A stretch of DNA of 41,742 nucleotides from Streptomyces sp. T39. Its GTDB lineage: Bacteria; Actinomycetota; Actinomycetes; Streptomycetales; Streptomycetaceae. Shown piece by piece: positions 11,234-20,282 of this stretch. Under the pieces are notes generated by a model. That model ran no database searches and was not told the DNA's origin. It was given only the letters and a program-made list of their open reading frames with translations. The position numbers and the translations under genes are program-made. Location of the stretch: contig NZ_RDBP01000012.1 in NCBI RefSeq assembly GCF_008042045.1, positions 1,996,553 through 2,038,294 of the forward strand. The letters are read 5' to 3'. Each line of letters opens with the position of its first letter. Position 1 is the first letter of the stretch.

Positions 11234-13057
11234 TCAGGCCTCCTCCTCGATCGTCCCACTCGCCCCGATGTACCAGGTGCGGTGCGCCTCGCCCGGGTAG
11301 GGCGGGCCGAAGCGGCGCAGCTGGGAGGCGAGCACCGGGGGCGGAACGGGGTGGGCGCGCCGCCCGTTCCGCCGCACCAGCTCGTCCTCGTCGACGAGGA
11401 CGACCGCATCGGTGACCAGCGCGTCCCGGCGGCGGGCGACCGCCTCGACCAGGGAGCGCTGCTGCCGGTTGAGCGACGTGGCGTCCCAGACCACGGTCGC
11501 GCGGCCGGTGAGGGCGGCGTCCAGGCGGCCGAGGGCGTCCCGCAGGATCTCGCCGTTGGCGCGCTGGTCGGACCGGGAGCCGCGCGCCTCGCGCAGGTCG
11601 TCCAGGCCGATGTACGTGTCCACGCCCGGGAGGCCGCGGGCGAAGGTGCTCTTGCCGCTGCCCGAGGGGCCCACGGTCCGGATCAGCCGGGGGAAGCCGC
11701 CGGAGCGCCACCGCCAGGTCGCGGCGACGGCCTCGCCGGGGCCGCCGATCCGCCCGTCGGCGTACGCCGTGTGCGCCTCGGCACGGCAGCGGGCGGCGCT
11801 CTCGGCGTCGAGGTCCGCGAACGCCTCCGCGAGACCGGTCAGGGGGCGGATCTCCTCGGCGTGCAGCGCGGACCACTCCACCTGCTCCCGTGCCTCGCGG
11901 CCGTCGGCGGTCGCCCGGGCCACGGCGTGCAGGGCGGCCAGGTCGGCGGCGCGGGACAGGCGCCGCAGGCCGCACGGGCGGTCGGCGTCGGGATACGGGC
12001 GGTGGAGCACGGGATGGAGCCCCACGAGGTCCGCGATCCGCCGCGCCTGCGGCAGCCCGAGGCGCCCGGCGAGCCCGGCGGCGAGGCGTGCCCGCCGCTG
12101 ACGGTGCAGAAGTGCGGCGAGCACGGTGTCGAGCCGCGTGTCCCCGAGGACCCCGCCCGTGTCCACCCGCTCGGCCGCCTCCCGGTCCGGCACCGCGTCC
12201 GCTCCGGGCCCGCCGGCCCGGCCCGGCTGGCCCGGAGCGGACGCCGTGACCGTCTCCACCGAGCCGCACGCCTCCCGCTCCGTGCCGGCGAGCGCCTCCG
12301 TGCCGGCGGGGCCCAGTGCGGGTTCGAGTGCGGCGGCGAGCGCGTCGGGGCCGGCGGGGCCCAGTGCGGGTCCGAGTGCGGCGGCGAGCGCCTCCGGGTC
12401 GGCGGCGGCGCCCGAACGCACCGCCCACAGCGGCGCGTCGGGGCCGAGTCCGTTCGGCACGACCGCGCTGTGCATCCAGTGGGTGCCGGTCGTCACGTGC
12501 CCGGGGCGCACCCACTTGGCGACCCGCTGCCCGAACTCCTCGGCCATGAAGCCCTCGGCGGTGCGGACGACGTAGCCCTCCTGGCGTCCGAGGTCCAACC
12601 GCAGCGCGCGCAGGGCGCGTTCGTCGAACACGCCGCGCCACAGCACCCGGGGCGCGGGGATGCCGCGCTCGCGCAGGAAGCGCACGGTGCGGTCCCAGTC
12701 GGGGCACCAGCCGAGTTCGTCCCACACGGAGAAGCCGTAGAAGTACCCGTCCAGGTCGTCGTAGGCCAGCGAGTGGCGGGCGTAGAGGTTCTCGCCGCAG
12801 ATCCGCCACCCCTCGGGGACGGTGTGGGCGATCCGGCCCTGGAGCGCCTTCACCCAGGCACGGGACGGATGGTGGGCGGAGTCGGGGGAGCGCGCGTGCA
12901 GCCCGTCCGCGTAGAGCGTGGTGTTCTCGCCGTCGAGCTTCTCGGTGACGACCACCTCGCGGCCCCGCAGTCCGCCGAGGTCGGTGGTGCGCAGGTCGTC
13001 CGGGGTCGCCCCGGGCGACCACGGCAGATGCCGGGTCCGCGGATAGTGCGTACGCAT
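11234..13057 (-). CDS. RNA ligase fused to polynucleotide kinase (RNA repair)
   Basis: The 607-residue protein has an N-terminal nucleotidyltransferase RNA ligase domain: motif I EKLDGEN with the adenylated Lys40, [21 protein letters not shown] (motif III region), EGYVVR (motif IV) and AKWVRP (motif V). A helical middle region includes a 16-residue tandem repeat. The C-terminus (463-607) is a P-loop kinase with GPSGSGKST (463-471) and a [10 protein letters not shown] segment like those of T4-type 5'-OH polynucleotide kinases. No HAD-type phosphatase motif is seen, so 3'-end processing probably falls to the partner gene. ATG 13057 is preceded by GGGGGA. It is first in a two-gene unit and divergent from the DUF1275 gene. 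The natural RNA target is unknown; tRNA cut by a ribotoxin is a reasonable inference. Confidence 0.88.
   Translation of the reverse strand: MRTHYPRTRHLPWSPGATPDDLRTTDLGGLRGREVVVTEKLDGENTTLYADGLHARSPDSAHHPSRAWVKALQGRIAHTVPEGWRICGENLYARHSLAYDDLDGYFYGFSVWDELGWCPDWDRTVRFLRERGIPAPRVLWRGVFDERALRALRLDLGRQEGYVVRTAEGFMAEEFGQRVAKWVRPGHVTTGTHWMHSAVVPNGLGPDAPLWAVRSGAAADPEALAAALGPALGPAGPDALAAALEPALGPAGTEALAGTEREACGSVETVTASAPGQPGRAGGPGADAVPDREAAERVDTGGVLGDTRLDTVLAALLHRQRRARLAAGLAGRLGLPQARRIADLVGLHPVLHRPYPDADRPCGLRRLSRAADLAALHAVARATADGREAREQVEWSALHAEEIRPLTGLAEAFADLDAESAARCRAEAHTAYADGRIGGPGEAVAATWRWRSGGFPRLIRTVGPSGSGKSTFARGLPGVDTYIGLDDLREARGSRSDQRANGEILRDALGRLDAALTGRATVVWDATSLNRQQRSLVEAVARRRDALVTDAVVLVDEDELVRRNGRRAHPVPPPVLASQLRRFGPPYPGEAHRTWYIGASGTIEEEA
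12290..12407 (-). repeat. 48-bp tandem repeat inside the ligase-kinase gene
   Basis: Two full 48-bp units (12290-12337 and 12338-12385) and a partial third (12386-12407) encode 16-residue repeats of the form PAGxxALAAALxPALG. They lie in the linker between the ligase and the helical/kinase part. The reading frame is kept because the unit is a multiple of three, so copy number could vary without breaking the gene. Confidence 0.85.
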
Positions 13058-13093
13058 GGTGACCGTCCCCCGTGACCGCTGATGCCGTCGTCA

Positions 13094-13099
13094 CTGTAG
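13094..13099 (-). promoter_or_regulatory. Possible -10 element of the RNA-repair unit
   Basis: Read on the minus strand this is TACAGT, about 40 bases upstream of the ligase-kinase ATG. No strong -35 hexamer is present at the right distance, so an activator or an alternative sigma factor may be needed, or the promoter may lie elsewhere in the 171-base divergent gap. Confidence 0.25.
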
Positions 13100-13228
13100 G
13101 TGTGCGGCGGGTGGGGCATCGAGGGATTTACGCCGCGGGGCAGGGCGGTGCGGGCCGGGTGCGCCCGGTGGGGTGAGGCCCCCGGGCGAGTGCCCCGGCG
13201 AGGCGCGGGGCGCCCGTATCGTCCCGGT

Positions 13229-13948
13229 ATGAAACCGAGGCCGGGGGCGTTTCTGACCTCCGTGATGGTGCTGCTCACCGTGACGACCGGGATGGTCGAG
13301 GCCGTCTCCTTCCTCGCGCTCGGGCCGGTCTTCGCGGCCGTCCAGACGGGCAGCCTGCTGCTCCTCGGCTTCGCCCTCGGGGGCGCGCCGGGGATCTCGG
13401 CGGCCGTCTCCGCCGTCTCGCTCGCCGGGTTCGCGCTCGGCGCGGTCGCCGGGTCGAGGGTCGAGTCGGCGTTCGACGTGCGGGAGCGGCGCTGGTTCGA
13501 GGCGGCGCTCGTGGTGGAGGGCCTGCTCCTGGCGGCCGCGGCCCTGGTGATCTGGCGTGCGGACATCGACGCCCCGGGCGGCCCCGTGGACGGCAGGCAC
13601 CTGGCCGCGATCGCGATGGTGGCCTGCGCGATGGGCGTGCGGAACGTGACGGCGCTGCGGGTCGCGCTGCCGGGCGTCACCACCACGGTGGCCACGCGGG
13701 CGCTCACCGGCCTGGTCGTGGCGCTGCACCCGTTCGCGGCCGACAGCCGGGTCGGTTCGGGGACGGGGATCGAGGTGCGGCGGCTGTCGTCGATCCTGGC
13801 CATGGTGGCCGGGGGAGTGTGCGGCGCGGGGTTGCTGGCGGCGTCCGTGCGGCCCGCGGTGGTGCTGGCGGTGCCCGCCGCCCTCGTGCTGGCCGCGGGC
13901 CTCGTCCGGCTGGCGGCGGCCCGGATGCGGACCTCGATGCCGGGCTGA
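13229..13948 (+). CDS. DUF1275 (YoaK-like) integral membrane protein
   Basis: The 239-residue product is very hydrophobic, with about six membrane segments. It has the features of the DUF1275/YoaK family: an N-terminal helix followed by TGMVEAVSFLALGPVFAA, then TGSLLLLGFALGG, and GVRNVTALRVALPGVTTTVATRALTGL in the second half (shown here only as landmarks). The family's role is not established; transport has been suggested. ATG 13229 lacks a clear ribosome binding site, and TATCGT lies 6 bases before it, so a leaderless transcript is possible. It is divergent from the RNA-repair unit. Confidence 0.8.
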   Translation: MKPRPGAFLTSVMVLLTVTTGMVEAVSFLALGPVFAAVQTGSLLLLGFALGGAPGISAAVSAVSLAGFALGAVAGSRVESAFDVRERRWFEAALVVEGLLLAAAALVIWRADIDAPGGPVDGRHLAAIAMVACAMGVRNVTALRVALPGVTTTVATRALTGLVVALHPFAADSRVGSGTGIEVRRLSSILAMVAGGVCGAGLLAASVRPAVVLAVPAALVLAAGLVRLAAARMRTSMPG

Positions 13949-14135
13949 CGCGACCGTTCACGGGGCCGCGGAGGCGCGGCGCCGGACGCCGCCGTTCGGG
14001 CTCACGGGCCCCGGGGCACTGGCGCCCGGACGGCGCCGTTCCGGGGTTTCGGGGCCGCGGGCGCGCGGCGCCCGGACGGAATGGTTCCGCTGGGCGGGGC
14101 CGCCGGGGACGGGTACGGGTTCGTGCGCGGCGGTT

Positions 14136-14163
14136 TGACAGGCAACCCCCGCGGGGTAATCTC
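14136..14163 (+). promoter_or_regulatory. Promoter of the S10 operon
   Basis: A perfect TTGACA (14136-14141) and TAATCT (14158-14163) are separated by 16 bases. This is the best sigma-70-type promoter in the window. The predicted start near 14170 leaves a leader of about 370 nt before rpsJ, long enough for structure-based control. Confidence 0.7.
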
Positions 14164-14450
14164 TTCGGCTCGATTGGCCATGGCGCGGACCCGTGTGGCA
14201 GACTGTCCGGGTTGCTCGGTTGAGTGCCGATGCTGCGCGCCTCCCGCCGGGAGGACCGGAAGCGAGTCCCACAGTACTCGTCGCCCTTCTTCGCCCCAGG
14301 CGGGGAATGGCGGACGTACGGGAATCTTCCGGGAAGTGTCAGCGGGGTACCGACCAGGCGCGCGGCGGGAGCTCTTCCCCCGGTCAGCGGTCTTCGGGCC
14401 CGCAACCCCTTGGTTGGGAAATCCTTCGGGAGATCTTCGTAGAGGGAATG

Positions 14451-14475
14451 CGACACGCCCGACCGCGGGGGTCGG
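14451..14475 (+). promoter_or_regulatory. Leader hairpin element shared with the str operon
   Basis: It matches 407-431 at 23 of 25 positions. The 6-bp stem CCGACC/GGTCGG is identical, and one of the two differences lies in the loop. It is 88 bases upstream of rpsJ. Confidence 0.5.
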
Positions 14476-14538
14476 AGAAGAGTGCAGGACTCGCCGGGCA
14501 CCAGAGCGTTTCACTAGACAAAGGACTACTGAGTAGCC

Positions 14539-14847
14539 ATGGCGGGACAGAAGATCCGCATCCGGCTCAAGGCCTACGACCACGAGGTCATCGACTCCTC
14601 GGCGAAGAAGATCGTCGAGACGGTGACCCGCACTGGTGCGTCGGTCGCGGGCCCGGTGCCGCTGCCCACTGAGAAGAACGTGTACTGCGTCATCAAGTCG
14701 CCGCACAAGTACAAGGACTCGCGCGAGCACTTCGAGATGCGCACGCACAAGCGCCTGATCGACATCCTCGACCCGACGCCCAAGACCGTTGACTCGCTGA
14801 TGCGCCTGGACCTTCCGGCCGGCGTTGACATCGAGATCAAGCTCTGA
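14539..14847 (+). CDS. rpsJ: 30S ribosomal protein S10
   Basis: S10 belongs to the 30S head and, as NusE, also takes part in antitermination complexes with NusB. The 102-residue product has the normal length, with conserved [14 protein letters not shown] near the N-terminus and the [19 protein letters not shown] segment in the middle. ATG 14539 follows AAGGA at a rather long distance (about 11 bases). It is the first gene of the S10 cluster; rplC follows after 14 bases. Confidence 0.98.
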   Translation: MAGQKIRIRLKAYDHEVIDSSAKKIVETVTRTGASVAGPVPLPTEKNVYCVIKSPHKYKDSREHFEMRTHKRLIDILDPTPKTVDSLMRLDLPAGVDIEIKL

Positions 14848-14861
14848 GAGGCGCGGAAGAG

Positions 14862-15506
14862 ATGGCAAAGCAGATCAAGGGCGTCCTGGGCGAGAAGCTC
14901 GGCATGACCCAGGTCTGGGACGAGAACAACCGTGTCGTCCCGGTGACCGTTGTCAAGGCCGGGCCCTGCGTCGTCACCCAGGTCCGTACGAACGACATCG
15001 ACGGCTACGAGTCGGTCCAGATCGCCTTCGGCGAGATCGACCCTCGCAAGGTGAACAAGCCCCTCAAGGGCCACTTCGCCAAGGCCGACGTGACCCCCCG
15101 CCGCCACCTGGTGGAGCTCCGCACCCCTGACGCCAGCGAGTACACGCTGGGCCAGGAGATCACTGCCGAGGTGTTCGAGTCCGGCGTCAAGGTCGACGTC
15201 ACGGGCAAGAGCAAGGGCAAGGGCTTCGCCGGTGTCATGAAGCGTCACAACTTCAAGGGCCTCGGCGCCGGTCACGGCACCCAGCGCAAGCACCGCTCTC
15301 CCGGTTCCATCGGTGGCTGCGCCACCCCGGGCCGTGTGTTCAAGGGCCTCCGCATGGCGGGCCGCATGGGCAACGAGCGGGTCACCACCCAGAACCTGAC
15401 CGTTCACGCCGTTGACGCGGAGAAGGGTCTGCTCCTCATCAAGGGCGCAGTTCCCGGTCCGAACGGCGGCCTGGTCCTGGTCCGCACTGCGGCCAAGGGG
15501 GCCTGA
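14862..15506 (+). CDS. rplC: 50S ribosomal protein L3
   Basis: L3 is an early assembly protein whose extension reaches toward the peptidyl transferase centre. The 214-residue product carries the conserved [16 protein letters not shown] and [12 protein letters not shown] stretches of that extension. The start is ATG behind GGAAGAG. rplD begins 5 bases after its stop, which suggests coupled translation. Confidence 0.98.
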   Translation: MAKQIKGVLGEKLGMTQVWDENNRVVPVTVVKAGPCVVTQVRTNDIDGYESVQIAFGEIDPRKVNKPLKGHFAKADVTPRRHLVELRTPDASEYTLGQEITAEVFESGVKVDVTGKSKGKGFAGVMKRHNFKGLGAGHGTQRKHRSPGSIGGCATPGRVFKGLRMAGRMGNERVTTQNLTVHAVDAEKGLLLIKGAVPGPNGGLVLVRTAAKGA

Positions 15507-15511
15507 GGACT

Positions 15512-16165
15512 ATGAGCACCATTGACATTCTGTCGCCCGCCGGCGACAAGTCCGGGACCGTCGAGCTCCCGGCCGAGATCTTCGACGCCAAGGTCAGCAT
15601 CCCGCTGATCCACCAGGTCGTCGTCGCGCAGCTGGCCGCTGCCCGTCAGGGCACGCACAAGGTCAAGACGCGTGGCGAGGTCCGTGGTGGTGGCAAGAAG
15701 CCCTACCGCCAGAAGGGCACCGGCCGCGCCCGTCAGGGTTCGACCCGTGCGCCGCAGTTCGCCGGCGGTGGCGTCGTGCACGGCCCCGTGCCGCGTGACT
15801 ACTCGCAGCGGACCCCGAAGAAGATGAAGGCCGCCGCCCTGCGCGGTGCCCTCACCGACCGGGCCCGCCACTCCCGCATCCACGTCGTCTCCGGCGTGGT
15901 CGACGGCGCGGTGTCCACGAAGGCCGCCAAGTCCCTGCTGGGCAAGATCTCGGAGCGCAAGAACGTGCTCCTGGTCGCCGAGCGTGCGGACGAGGCCGCG
16001 TGGCTGTCCGCCCGCAACCTGCCCCAGGTCCACATCCTGGAGCCGGGCCAGCTGAACACGTACGACGTGCTCGTCTCCGACGACGTGGTCTTCACCCAGG
16101 CCGCCTTCGAGTCCTTCGTGTCCGGCCCCAAGGCCGCCAACGACACCGAAGGGAGCGAGGCCTGA
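15512..16165 (+). CDS. rplD: 50S ribosomal protein L4
   Basis: L4 lines the peptide exit tunnel. In E. coli it represses its own S10 operon by binding the leader RNA; whether the long leader here works in that way is unknown. The 217-residue product includes the tunnel-loop region [20 protein letters not shown] (about residues 50-69), rich in Gly and basic residues. Its stop overlaps the rplW start as TGATG. Confidence 0.97.
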   Translation: MSTIDILSPAGDKSGTVELPAEIFDAKVSIPLIHQVVVAQLAAARQGTHKVKTRGEVRGGGKKPYRQKGTGRARQGSTRAPQFAGGGVVHGPVPRDYSQRTPKKMKAAALRGALTDRARHSRIHVVSGVVDGAVSTKAAKSLLGKISERKNVLLVAERADEAAWLSARNLPQVHILEPGQLNTYDVLVSDDVVFTQAAFESFVSGPKAANDTEGSEA

Positions 16166-16488
16166 TGTCCGAGGCCACGATCACCAGCAAGACCTTCACG
16201 GACCCGCGCGACGTTCTCGTCAAGCCGGTTGTCTCCGAGAAGAGCTACGCGCTGCTGGACGAGAACAAGTACACGTTCATCGTCGCGCCCGGTTCCAACA
16301 AGACCCAGATCAAGCAGGCCGTCGAGGCGGTCTTCTCGGTCAAGGTCACCGGGGTCAACACGATCAACCGCCAGGGCAAGCGCAAGCGCACCCGCACCGG
16401 TTTCGGCAAGCGCGCCAACACCAAGCGCGCCATCGTGACCCTTGCTGAGGGCGACCGTATCGACATCTTCGGCGGCCCGACCTCCTGA
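16165..16488 (+). CDS. rplW: 50S ribosomal protein L23
   Basis: L23 forms the docking site for trigger factor and SRP at the tunnel exit. ATG 16165 overlaps the rplD stop (TGATG) and gives 107 residues with conserved [13 protein letters not shown] at the start of the core and [15 protein letters not shown] in the loop. The frame is open further upstream inside rplD, but that extension is not part of the family. Confidence 0.96.
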   Translation: MSEATITSKTFTDPRDVLVKPVVSEKSYALLDENKYTFIVAPGSNKTQIKQAVEAVFSVKVTGVNTINRQGKRKRTRTGFGKRANTKRAIVTLAEGDRIDIFGGPTS

Positions 16489-16500
16489 CGGAGGTCGAGT

Positions 16501-16517
16501 CGTCCGAATATCGGACG
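16501..16517 (+). promoter_or_regulatory. Small hairpin between rplW and rplB
   Basis: CGTCCGA and TCGGACG form a perfect 7-bp stem with a 3-base loop just upstream of the rplB ribosome binding site. It may protect the message or mark a processing site; it is too weak to be a terminator. Confidence 0.35.
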
Positions 16518-16528
16518 AGGACTGAGAA

Positions 16529-17365
16529 ATGGGTATCCGCAAGTACAAGCCGACGACTCCGGGCCGTCGTGGCTCCAGCGTCGCCGACTTCGTCGAGATC
16601 ACGCGGTCCACGCCGGAGAAGTCGCTGGTCCGCCCCCTGCACAGCAAGGGCGGCCGTAACAACACCGGTCGTGTGACCGTCCGTCACCAGGGCGGTGGCC
16701 ACAAGCGCGCCTACCGCGTGATCGACTTCCGTCGTCACGACAAGGACGGCGTGCCGGCCAAGGTCGCTCACATCGAGTACGACCCGAACCGCACCGCGCG
16801 CATCGCGCTGCTCCACTACGTGGACGGCGAGAAGCGCTACATCATCGCGCCGCGTGGCCTGAACCAGGGCGACCGCGTCGAGAACGGCCCCGGCGCCGAC
16901 ATCAAGCCCGGCAACAACCTGGCGCTGCGCAACATCCCGGTCGGTACGACCATCCACGCCATCGAGCTGCGGCCCGGCGGCGGCGCGAAGTTCGCCCGTT
17001 CCGCGGGTGCCTCCGTGCAGCTGCTCGCGAAGGAGGGCCAGATGGCCCACCTGCGCATGCCGTCGGGCGAGATCCGTCTGGTCGACGTCCGCTGCCGCGC
17101 CACGATCGGCGAGGTCGGCAACGCCGAGCAGTCGAACATCAACTGGGGCAAGGCCGGCCGTCTGCGCTGGAAGGGCGTCCGCCCGACCGTCCGCGGTGTC
17201 GCGATGAACCCGGTTGACCACCCGCACGGTGGTGGTGAGGGCAAGACCTCCGGTGGTCGCCACCCGGTCTCCCCGTGGGGTCAGAAGGAGGGTCGTACTC
17301 GTTCGCCGAAGAAGGCTTCGAACAAGTACATCGTCCGCCGCCGCAAGACGAACAAGAAGCGCTAG
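16529..17365 (+). CDS. rplB: 50S ribosomal protein L2
   Basis: L2 supports subunit association and the peptidyl transferase region. The 278-residue product has the usual length and the conserved HPHGGGEG motif (231-238), containing the histidine implicated in peptidyl transferase activity, as well as the RNA-binding [17 protein letters not shown] region near residues 51-67. ATG 16529 follows GACGAGG. rpsS starts 12 bases later. Confidence 0.98.
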   Translation: MGIRKYKPTTPGRRGSSVADFVEITRSTPEKSLVRPLHSKGGRNNTGRVTVRHQGGGHKRAYRVIDFRRHDKDGVPAKVAHIEYDPNRTARIALLHYVDGEKRYIIAPRGLNQGDRVENGPGADIKPGNNLALRNIPVGTTIHAIELRPGGGAKFARSAGASVQLLAKEGQMAHLRMPSGEIRLVDVRCRATIGEVGNAEQSNINWGKAGRLRWKGVRPTVRGVAMNPVDHPHGGGEGKTSGGRHPVSPWGQKEGRTRSPKKASNKYIVRRRKTNKKR

Positions 17366-17377
17366 GAGCGGGTTTAG

Positions 17378-17659
17378 ATGCCGCGCAGTCTCAAGAAGGG
17401 GCCCTTCGTCGACGACCACCTGATCAAGAAGGTGGACGCCCAGAACGAAGCCGGCACCAAGAACGTCATCAAGACCTGGTCCCGTCGCTCGATGATCATC
17501 CCGGCCATGCTCGGCCACACGATCGCGGTGCACAACGGCAAGATCCATGTCCCGGTGTTCGTCACCGAGTCCATGGTCGGCCACAAGCTCGGCGAGTTCT
17601 CGCCGACTCGCACCTTCCGCGGCCACGTCAAGGACGACCGGAAGTCGAAGCGCCGCTAA
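17378..17659 (+). CDS. rpsS: 30S ribosomal protein S19
   Basis: S19 is a head protein that contacts S13 and the A-site finger of the large subunit. The 93-residue product shows [18 protein letters not shown] at the N-terminus, [19 protein letters not shown] in the core, and EFSPTRTF near the end. It starts at ATG 17378 behind GGAGCGGG and lies in the S10 cluster between rplB and rplV. Confidence 0.98.
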   Translation: MPRSLKKGPFVDDHLIKKVDAQNEAGTKNVIKTWSRRSMIIPAMLGHTIAVHNGKIHVPVFVTESMVGHKLGEFSPTRTFRGHVKDDRKSKRR

Positions 17660-17700
17660 CGCGGGGTGGAACGACTATGACTTACACCGAAGGGACAACC

Positions 17701-18048
17701 ATGGAAGCCAGGGCCCAGGCGCGGTACATCCGCGTCACGCCCATGAAGGCCCGCCGCGTGGTGGACCTCATCCGTGGCATGGATGCCACGGAGGCTCAGG
17801 CGGTCCTGCGTTTCGCCCCGCAGGCCGCGAGCGTGCCGGTTGGCAAGGTGCTGGACAGCGCCATTGCCAACGCCGCGCACAACTACGACCACACCGACGC
17901 CTCTTCGCTGGTCATCAGCGAGGCGTACGTGGATGAGGGCCCGACCCTGAAGCGGTTCCGTCCGCGTGCCCAGGGCCGTGCCTACCGGATCCGTAAGCGG
18001 ACCAGCCACATCACCGTGGTCGTCAGCAGCAAGGAAGGAACCCGGTAA
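17701..18048 (+). CDS. rplV: 50S ribosomal protein L22
   Basis: L22 spans the large subunit, and its beta-hairpin helps form the exit-tunnel constriction where macrolides act. ATG 17701 is preferred because AAGGGA sits 6 bases upstream and the 115-residue product begins [16 protein letters not shown]; an in-frame ATG at 17677 would add 8 residues. The hairpin region around [20 protein letters not shown] is intact, with no insertion of the macrolide-resistance type. The stop overlaps rpsC as TAATG. Confidence 0.95.
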   Translation: MEARAQARYIRVTPMKARRVVDLIRGMDATEAQAVLRFAPQAASVPVGKVLDSAIANAAHNYDHTDASSLVISEAYVDEGPTLKRFRPRAQGRAYRIRKRTSHITVVVSSKEGTR

Positions 18049-18881
18049 TGGGCCAGAAGGTAAACCCGCACGGGTTCCGGCTCGGTATCACCACGGACTT
18101 CAAGTCCCGCTGGTACGCCGACAAGCTGTACAAGGACTACGTCAAGGAAGACGTCGCCATCCGTCGGATGATGACGTCCGGCATGGAGCGCGCCGGCATC
18201 TCGAAGGTCGAGATCGAGCGCACCCGTGACCGCGTGCGGGTGGACATCCACACCGCGCGTCCCGGCATCGTCATCGGCCGCCGTGGCGCCGAGGCCGACC
18301 GCATCCGCGGCGACCTCGAGAAGCTCACGGGCAAGCAGGTCCAGCTGAACATCCTCGAGGTCAAGAACCCCGAGGTCGACGCTCAGCTCGTGGCCCAGGC
18401 CGTTGCCGAGCAGCTGTCCTCCCGCGTCTCCTTCCGCCGTGCCATGCGCAAGAGCATGCAGTCGGCGATGAAGGCCGGCGCCAAGGGCATCAAGATCCAG
18501 TGTGGCGGCCGTCTCGGCGGCGCCGAGATGTCCCGCTCGGAGTTCTACCGCGAGGGCCGTGTGCCGCTGCACACGCTCCGCGCGAACGTCGAGTACGGCT
18601 TCTTCGAGGCCAAGACGACCTTCGGCCGCATCGGCGTGAAGGTCTGGATCTACAAGGGCGACGTCAAGAACATCGCCGAGGTCCGCGCCGAGAACGCTGC
18701 TGCCCGTGCGGGCAACCGCCCGGCCCGTGGCGGCGCCGACCGCCCGGCCGGCCGTGGTGGCCGTGGTGGCGAGCGTGGCGGACGCGGTCGCAAGCCGCAG
18801 CAGGCTCAGGCTGCCGAGGCCCCCAAGGCCGAGGCTCCCGCCGCCGCTCCGGCTGCTGAGAGCACCGGAACGGAGGCCTGA
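18048..18881 (+). CDS. rpsC: 30S ribosomal protein S3
   Basis: S3 lies at the mRNA entry tunnel and contributes to helicase activity. The 277-residue product has a KH domain with the GRRG loop (VIGRRGAE) followed by the C-terminal S3 domain. It ends with a low-complexity tail of about 60 residues, first Arg-Gly rich ([13 protein letters not shown]) then Ala-Pro-Glu rich. That tail is an actinobacterial feature. It overlaps the rplV stop by one base, and rplP follows after 5 bases. Confidence 0.97.
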   Translation: MGQKVNPHGFRLGITTDFKSRWYADKLYKDYVKEDVAIRRMMTSGMERAGISKVEIERTRDRVRVDIHTARPGIVIGRRGAEADRIRGDLEKLTGKQVQLNILEVKNPEVDAQLVAQAVAEQLSSRVSFRRAMRKSMQSAMKAGAKGIKIQCGGRLGGAEMSRSEFYREGRVPLHTLRANVEYGFFEAKTTFGRIGVKVWIYKGDVKNIAEVRAENAAARAGNRPARGGADRPAGRGGRGGERGGRGRKPQQAQAAEAPKAEAPAAAPAAESTGTEA

Positions 18882-18886
18882 CCGAC

Positions 18887-19306
18887 ATGCTGATCCCCCG
18901 TAGGGTCAAGCACCGCAAGCAGCACCACCCCAAGCGCCGCGGTATGGCCAAGGGTGGTACGACGGTTGCGTTCGGCGAGTACGGCATTCAGGCCATGACT
19001 CCGGCGTACGTGACCAACCGCCAGATCGAGGCGGCTCGTATCGCGATGACCCGCCACATCAAGCGTGGCGGCAAGGTCTGGATCAACATCTACCCGGACC
19101 GCCCGCTGACGAAGAAGCCCGCCGAGACCCGCATGGGTTCCGGTAAGGGTTCCCCCGAGTGGTGGGTCGCGAACGTGCACCCGGGCCGGGTCATGTTCGA
19201 GCTGTCCTACCCGAACGAGAAGATCGCACGTGAGGCTCTGACTCGCGCGGCGCACAAGCTGCCGATGAAGTGCCGGATCGTCAAGCGCGAGGCAGGTGAA
19301 GCGTGA
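18887..19306 (+). CDS. rplP: 50S ribosomal protein L16
   Basis: L16 helps position A-site tRNA and is a late assembly protein. The 139-residue product contains [17 protein letters not shown] at the start and [16 protein letters not shown] in the centre, both conserved. The stop TGA (19304-19306) overlaps the preferred rpmC ATG at 19306. Confidence 0.98.
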   Translation: MLIPRRVKHRKQHHPKRRGMAKGGTTVAFGEYGIQAMTPAYVTNRQIEAARIAMTRHIKRGGKVWINIYPDRPLTKKPAETRMGSGKGSPEWWVANVHPGRVMFELSYPNEKIAREALTRAAHKLPMKCRIVKREAGEA

Positions 19307-19530
19307 TGTCGGCCGGTACCAAGGCGTCCGAGCTGCGCGAGCTGGGCAACGAGGAGCTTGTTGCCAAGCTCCGCGAGGCCAAGGAAGAGCTGTTCAACCT
19401 CCGCTTCCAGGCGGCGACGGGCCAGCTCGAGAACCACGGCCGGCTGAAGGCCGTCCGCAAGGACATCGCCCGGATCTACACCCTGATGCGTGAGCGCGAG
19501 CTGGGCATCGAGACGGTGGAGAGCGCCTGA
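19306..19530 (+). CDS. rpmC: 50S ribosomal protein L29
   Basis: L29 is a small helical protein next to L23 at the tunnel exit. ATG 19306 gives 74 residues beginning [14 protein letters not shown], with the family core [24 protein letters not shown] three bases earlier is possible, but ATG overlapping the rplP stop is the usual arrangement. The stop overlaps rpsQ as TGATG. Confidence 0.96.
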   Translation: MSAGTKASELRELGNEELVAKLREAKEELFNLRFQAATGQLENHGRLKAVRKDIARIYTLMRERELGIETVESA

Positions 19531-19811
19531 TGAGCGAGAACAACGTGACTGAGAAGACCGAGCGCAACGCACGCAAGACCCGCGAGGGTCTGGTCGTCAG
19601 CGACAAGATGGACAAGACCGTCGTCGTCGCCGTCGAGGACCGCGTCAAGCACGCGCTGTACGGCAAGGTCATCCGCCGTACCAACAAGCTCAAGGCCCAC
19701 GACGAGCAGAACGCTGCGGGCGTCGGCGACCGTGTCCTCCTGATGGAGACCCGGAAGCTGTCGTCCACGAAGCACTGGCGCGTCGTCGAGATCCTCGAGA
19801 AGGCCAAGTAA
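19530..19811 (+). CDS. rpsQ: 30S ribosomal protein S17
   Basis: S17 is a primary 16S rRNA-binding protein of the 30S body with an OB fold. The 93-residue product has the conserved [17 protein letters not shown] strand and [20 protein letters not shown] end. It is the last gene of the S10 cluster; two strong hairpins separate it from rplN. Confidence 0.97.
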   Translation: MSENNVTEKTERNARKTREGLVVSDKMDKTVVVAVEDRVKHALYGKVIRRTNKLKAHDEQNAAGVGDRVLLMETRKLSSTKHWRVVEILEKAK

Positions 19812-19815
19812 TCGC

Positions 19816-19837
19816 TCGAAGGGGTAACCCTTCGAGT
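19816..19837 (+). terminator. First hairpin at the S10/spc boundary
   Basis: A perfect 9-bp stem, CTCGAAGGG with CCCTTCGAG and loop GTAA, lies 4 bases after the rpsQ stop and is followed by TTCGTT. Together with the next hairpin it is likely to reduce read-through from the S10 genes into the spc genes. Confidence 0.6.
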
Positions 19838-19853
19838 TCGTTCCGCCAGGCTC

Positions 19854-19884
19854 GGCGGGGGTCTCCGCCGGAGACCCCCGCCGG
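19854..19884 (+). terminator. Second hairpin at the S10/spc boundary
   Basis: A perfect 14-bp stem (19854-19867 with 19871-19884) and a 3-base loop lie just before the rplN ribosome binding site. With no T-run it may be an attenuator or a stabilising structure rather than a full terminator. No clear promoter for rplN was found between the hairpins and the gene. Confidence 0.6.
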
Positions 19885-19911
19885 GAACCGGCAGACAATC
19901 AGGAGATAGAC

Positions 19912-20280
19912 GTGATCCAGCAGGAGTCGCGACTGCGCGTCGCCGACAACACTGGTGCCAAGGAGATCCTTTGCATCCGTGTTCTCGGTGGCTCCGGTCG
20001 CCGCTACGCGGGCATCGGTGACGTCATCGTCGCCACCGTCAAGGACGCGATCCCCGGTGGCAACGTGAAGAAGGGTGACGTCGTCAAGGCGGTCATCGTT
20101 CGCACCGTCAAGGAGCGTCGTCGTCAGGACGGCTCGTACATCCGCTTCGACGAGAACGCCGCCGTCATTCTGAAGAACGACGGCGACCCTCGCGGCACCC
20201 GTATCTTCGGCCCTGTCGGCCGTGAGCTGCGCGAGAAGAAGTTCATGAAGATCATCTCGCTCGCGCCGGAGGTGCTGTAA
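19912..20280 (+). CDS. rplN: 50S ribosomal protein L14
   Basis: L14 sits at the subunit interface and is the binding partner of the silencing factor RsfS in other bacteria. The 122-residue product starts at GTG 19912 behind AGGAG, with conserved [18 protein letters not shown] and the [14 protein letters not shown] segment. It is the first gene of the spc cluster. Confidence 0.98.
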   Translation: MIQQESRLRVADNTGAKEILCIRVLGGSGRRYAGIGDVIVATVKDAIPGGNVKKGDVVKAVIVRTVKERRRQDGSYIRFDENAAVILKNDGDPRGTRIFGPVGRELREKKFMKIISLAPEVL

Positions 20281-20282
20281 GC

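Larger units (their letters stand above)
13949..14538. other. 590-bp gene-free gap holding the S10 operon control region
   Basis: The first 130 bases contain two imperfect copies of a GC-rich block (GGGGCCGCGG...GCGCGGCGCC) that could fold as a terminator for the upstream DUF1275 gene. A strong promoter follows at 14136-14163, then about 370 nt of untranslated leader with the shared hairpin element at 14451-14475. No credible small ORF with a ribosome binding site was seen. Confidence 0.6.

Noticed and set aside
9363..13094. One 1243-codon minus-strand frame spanning both RNA-repair genes
   Set aside because: The upstream half is an out-of-frame shadow of the ligase-kinase gene; the real genes start at 13057 and 11231 with good ribosome binding sites. 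The last 65 codons are fold-back sequence.
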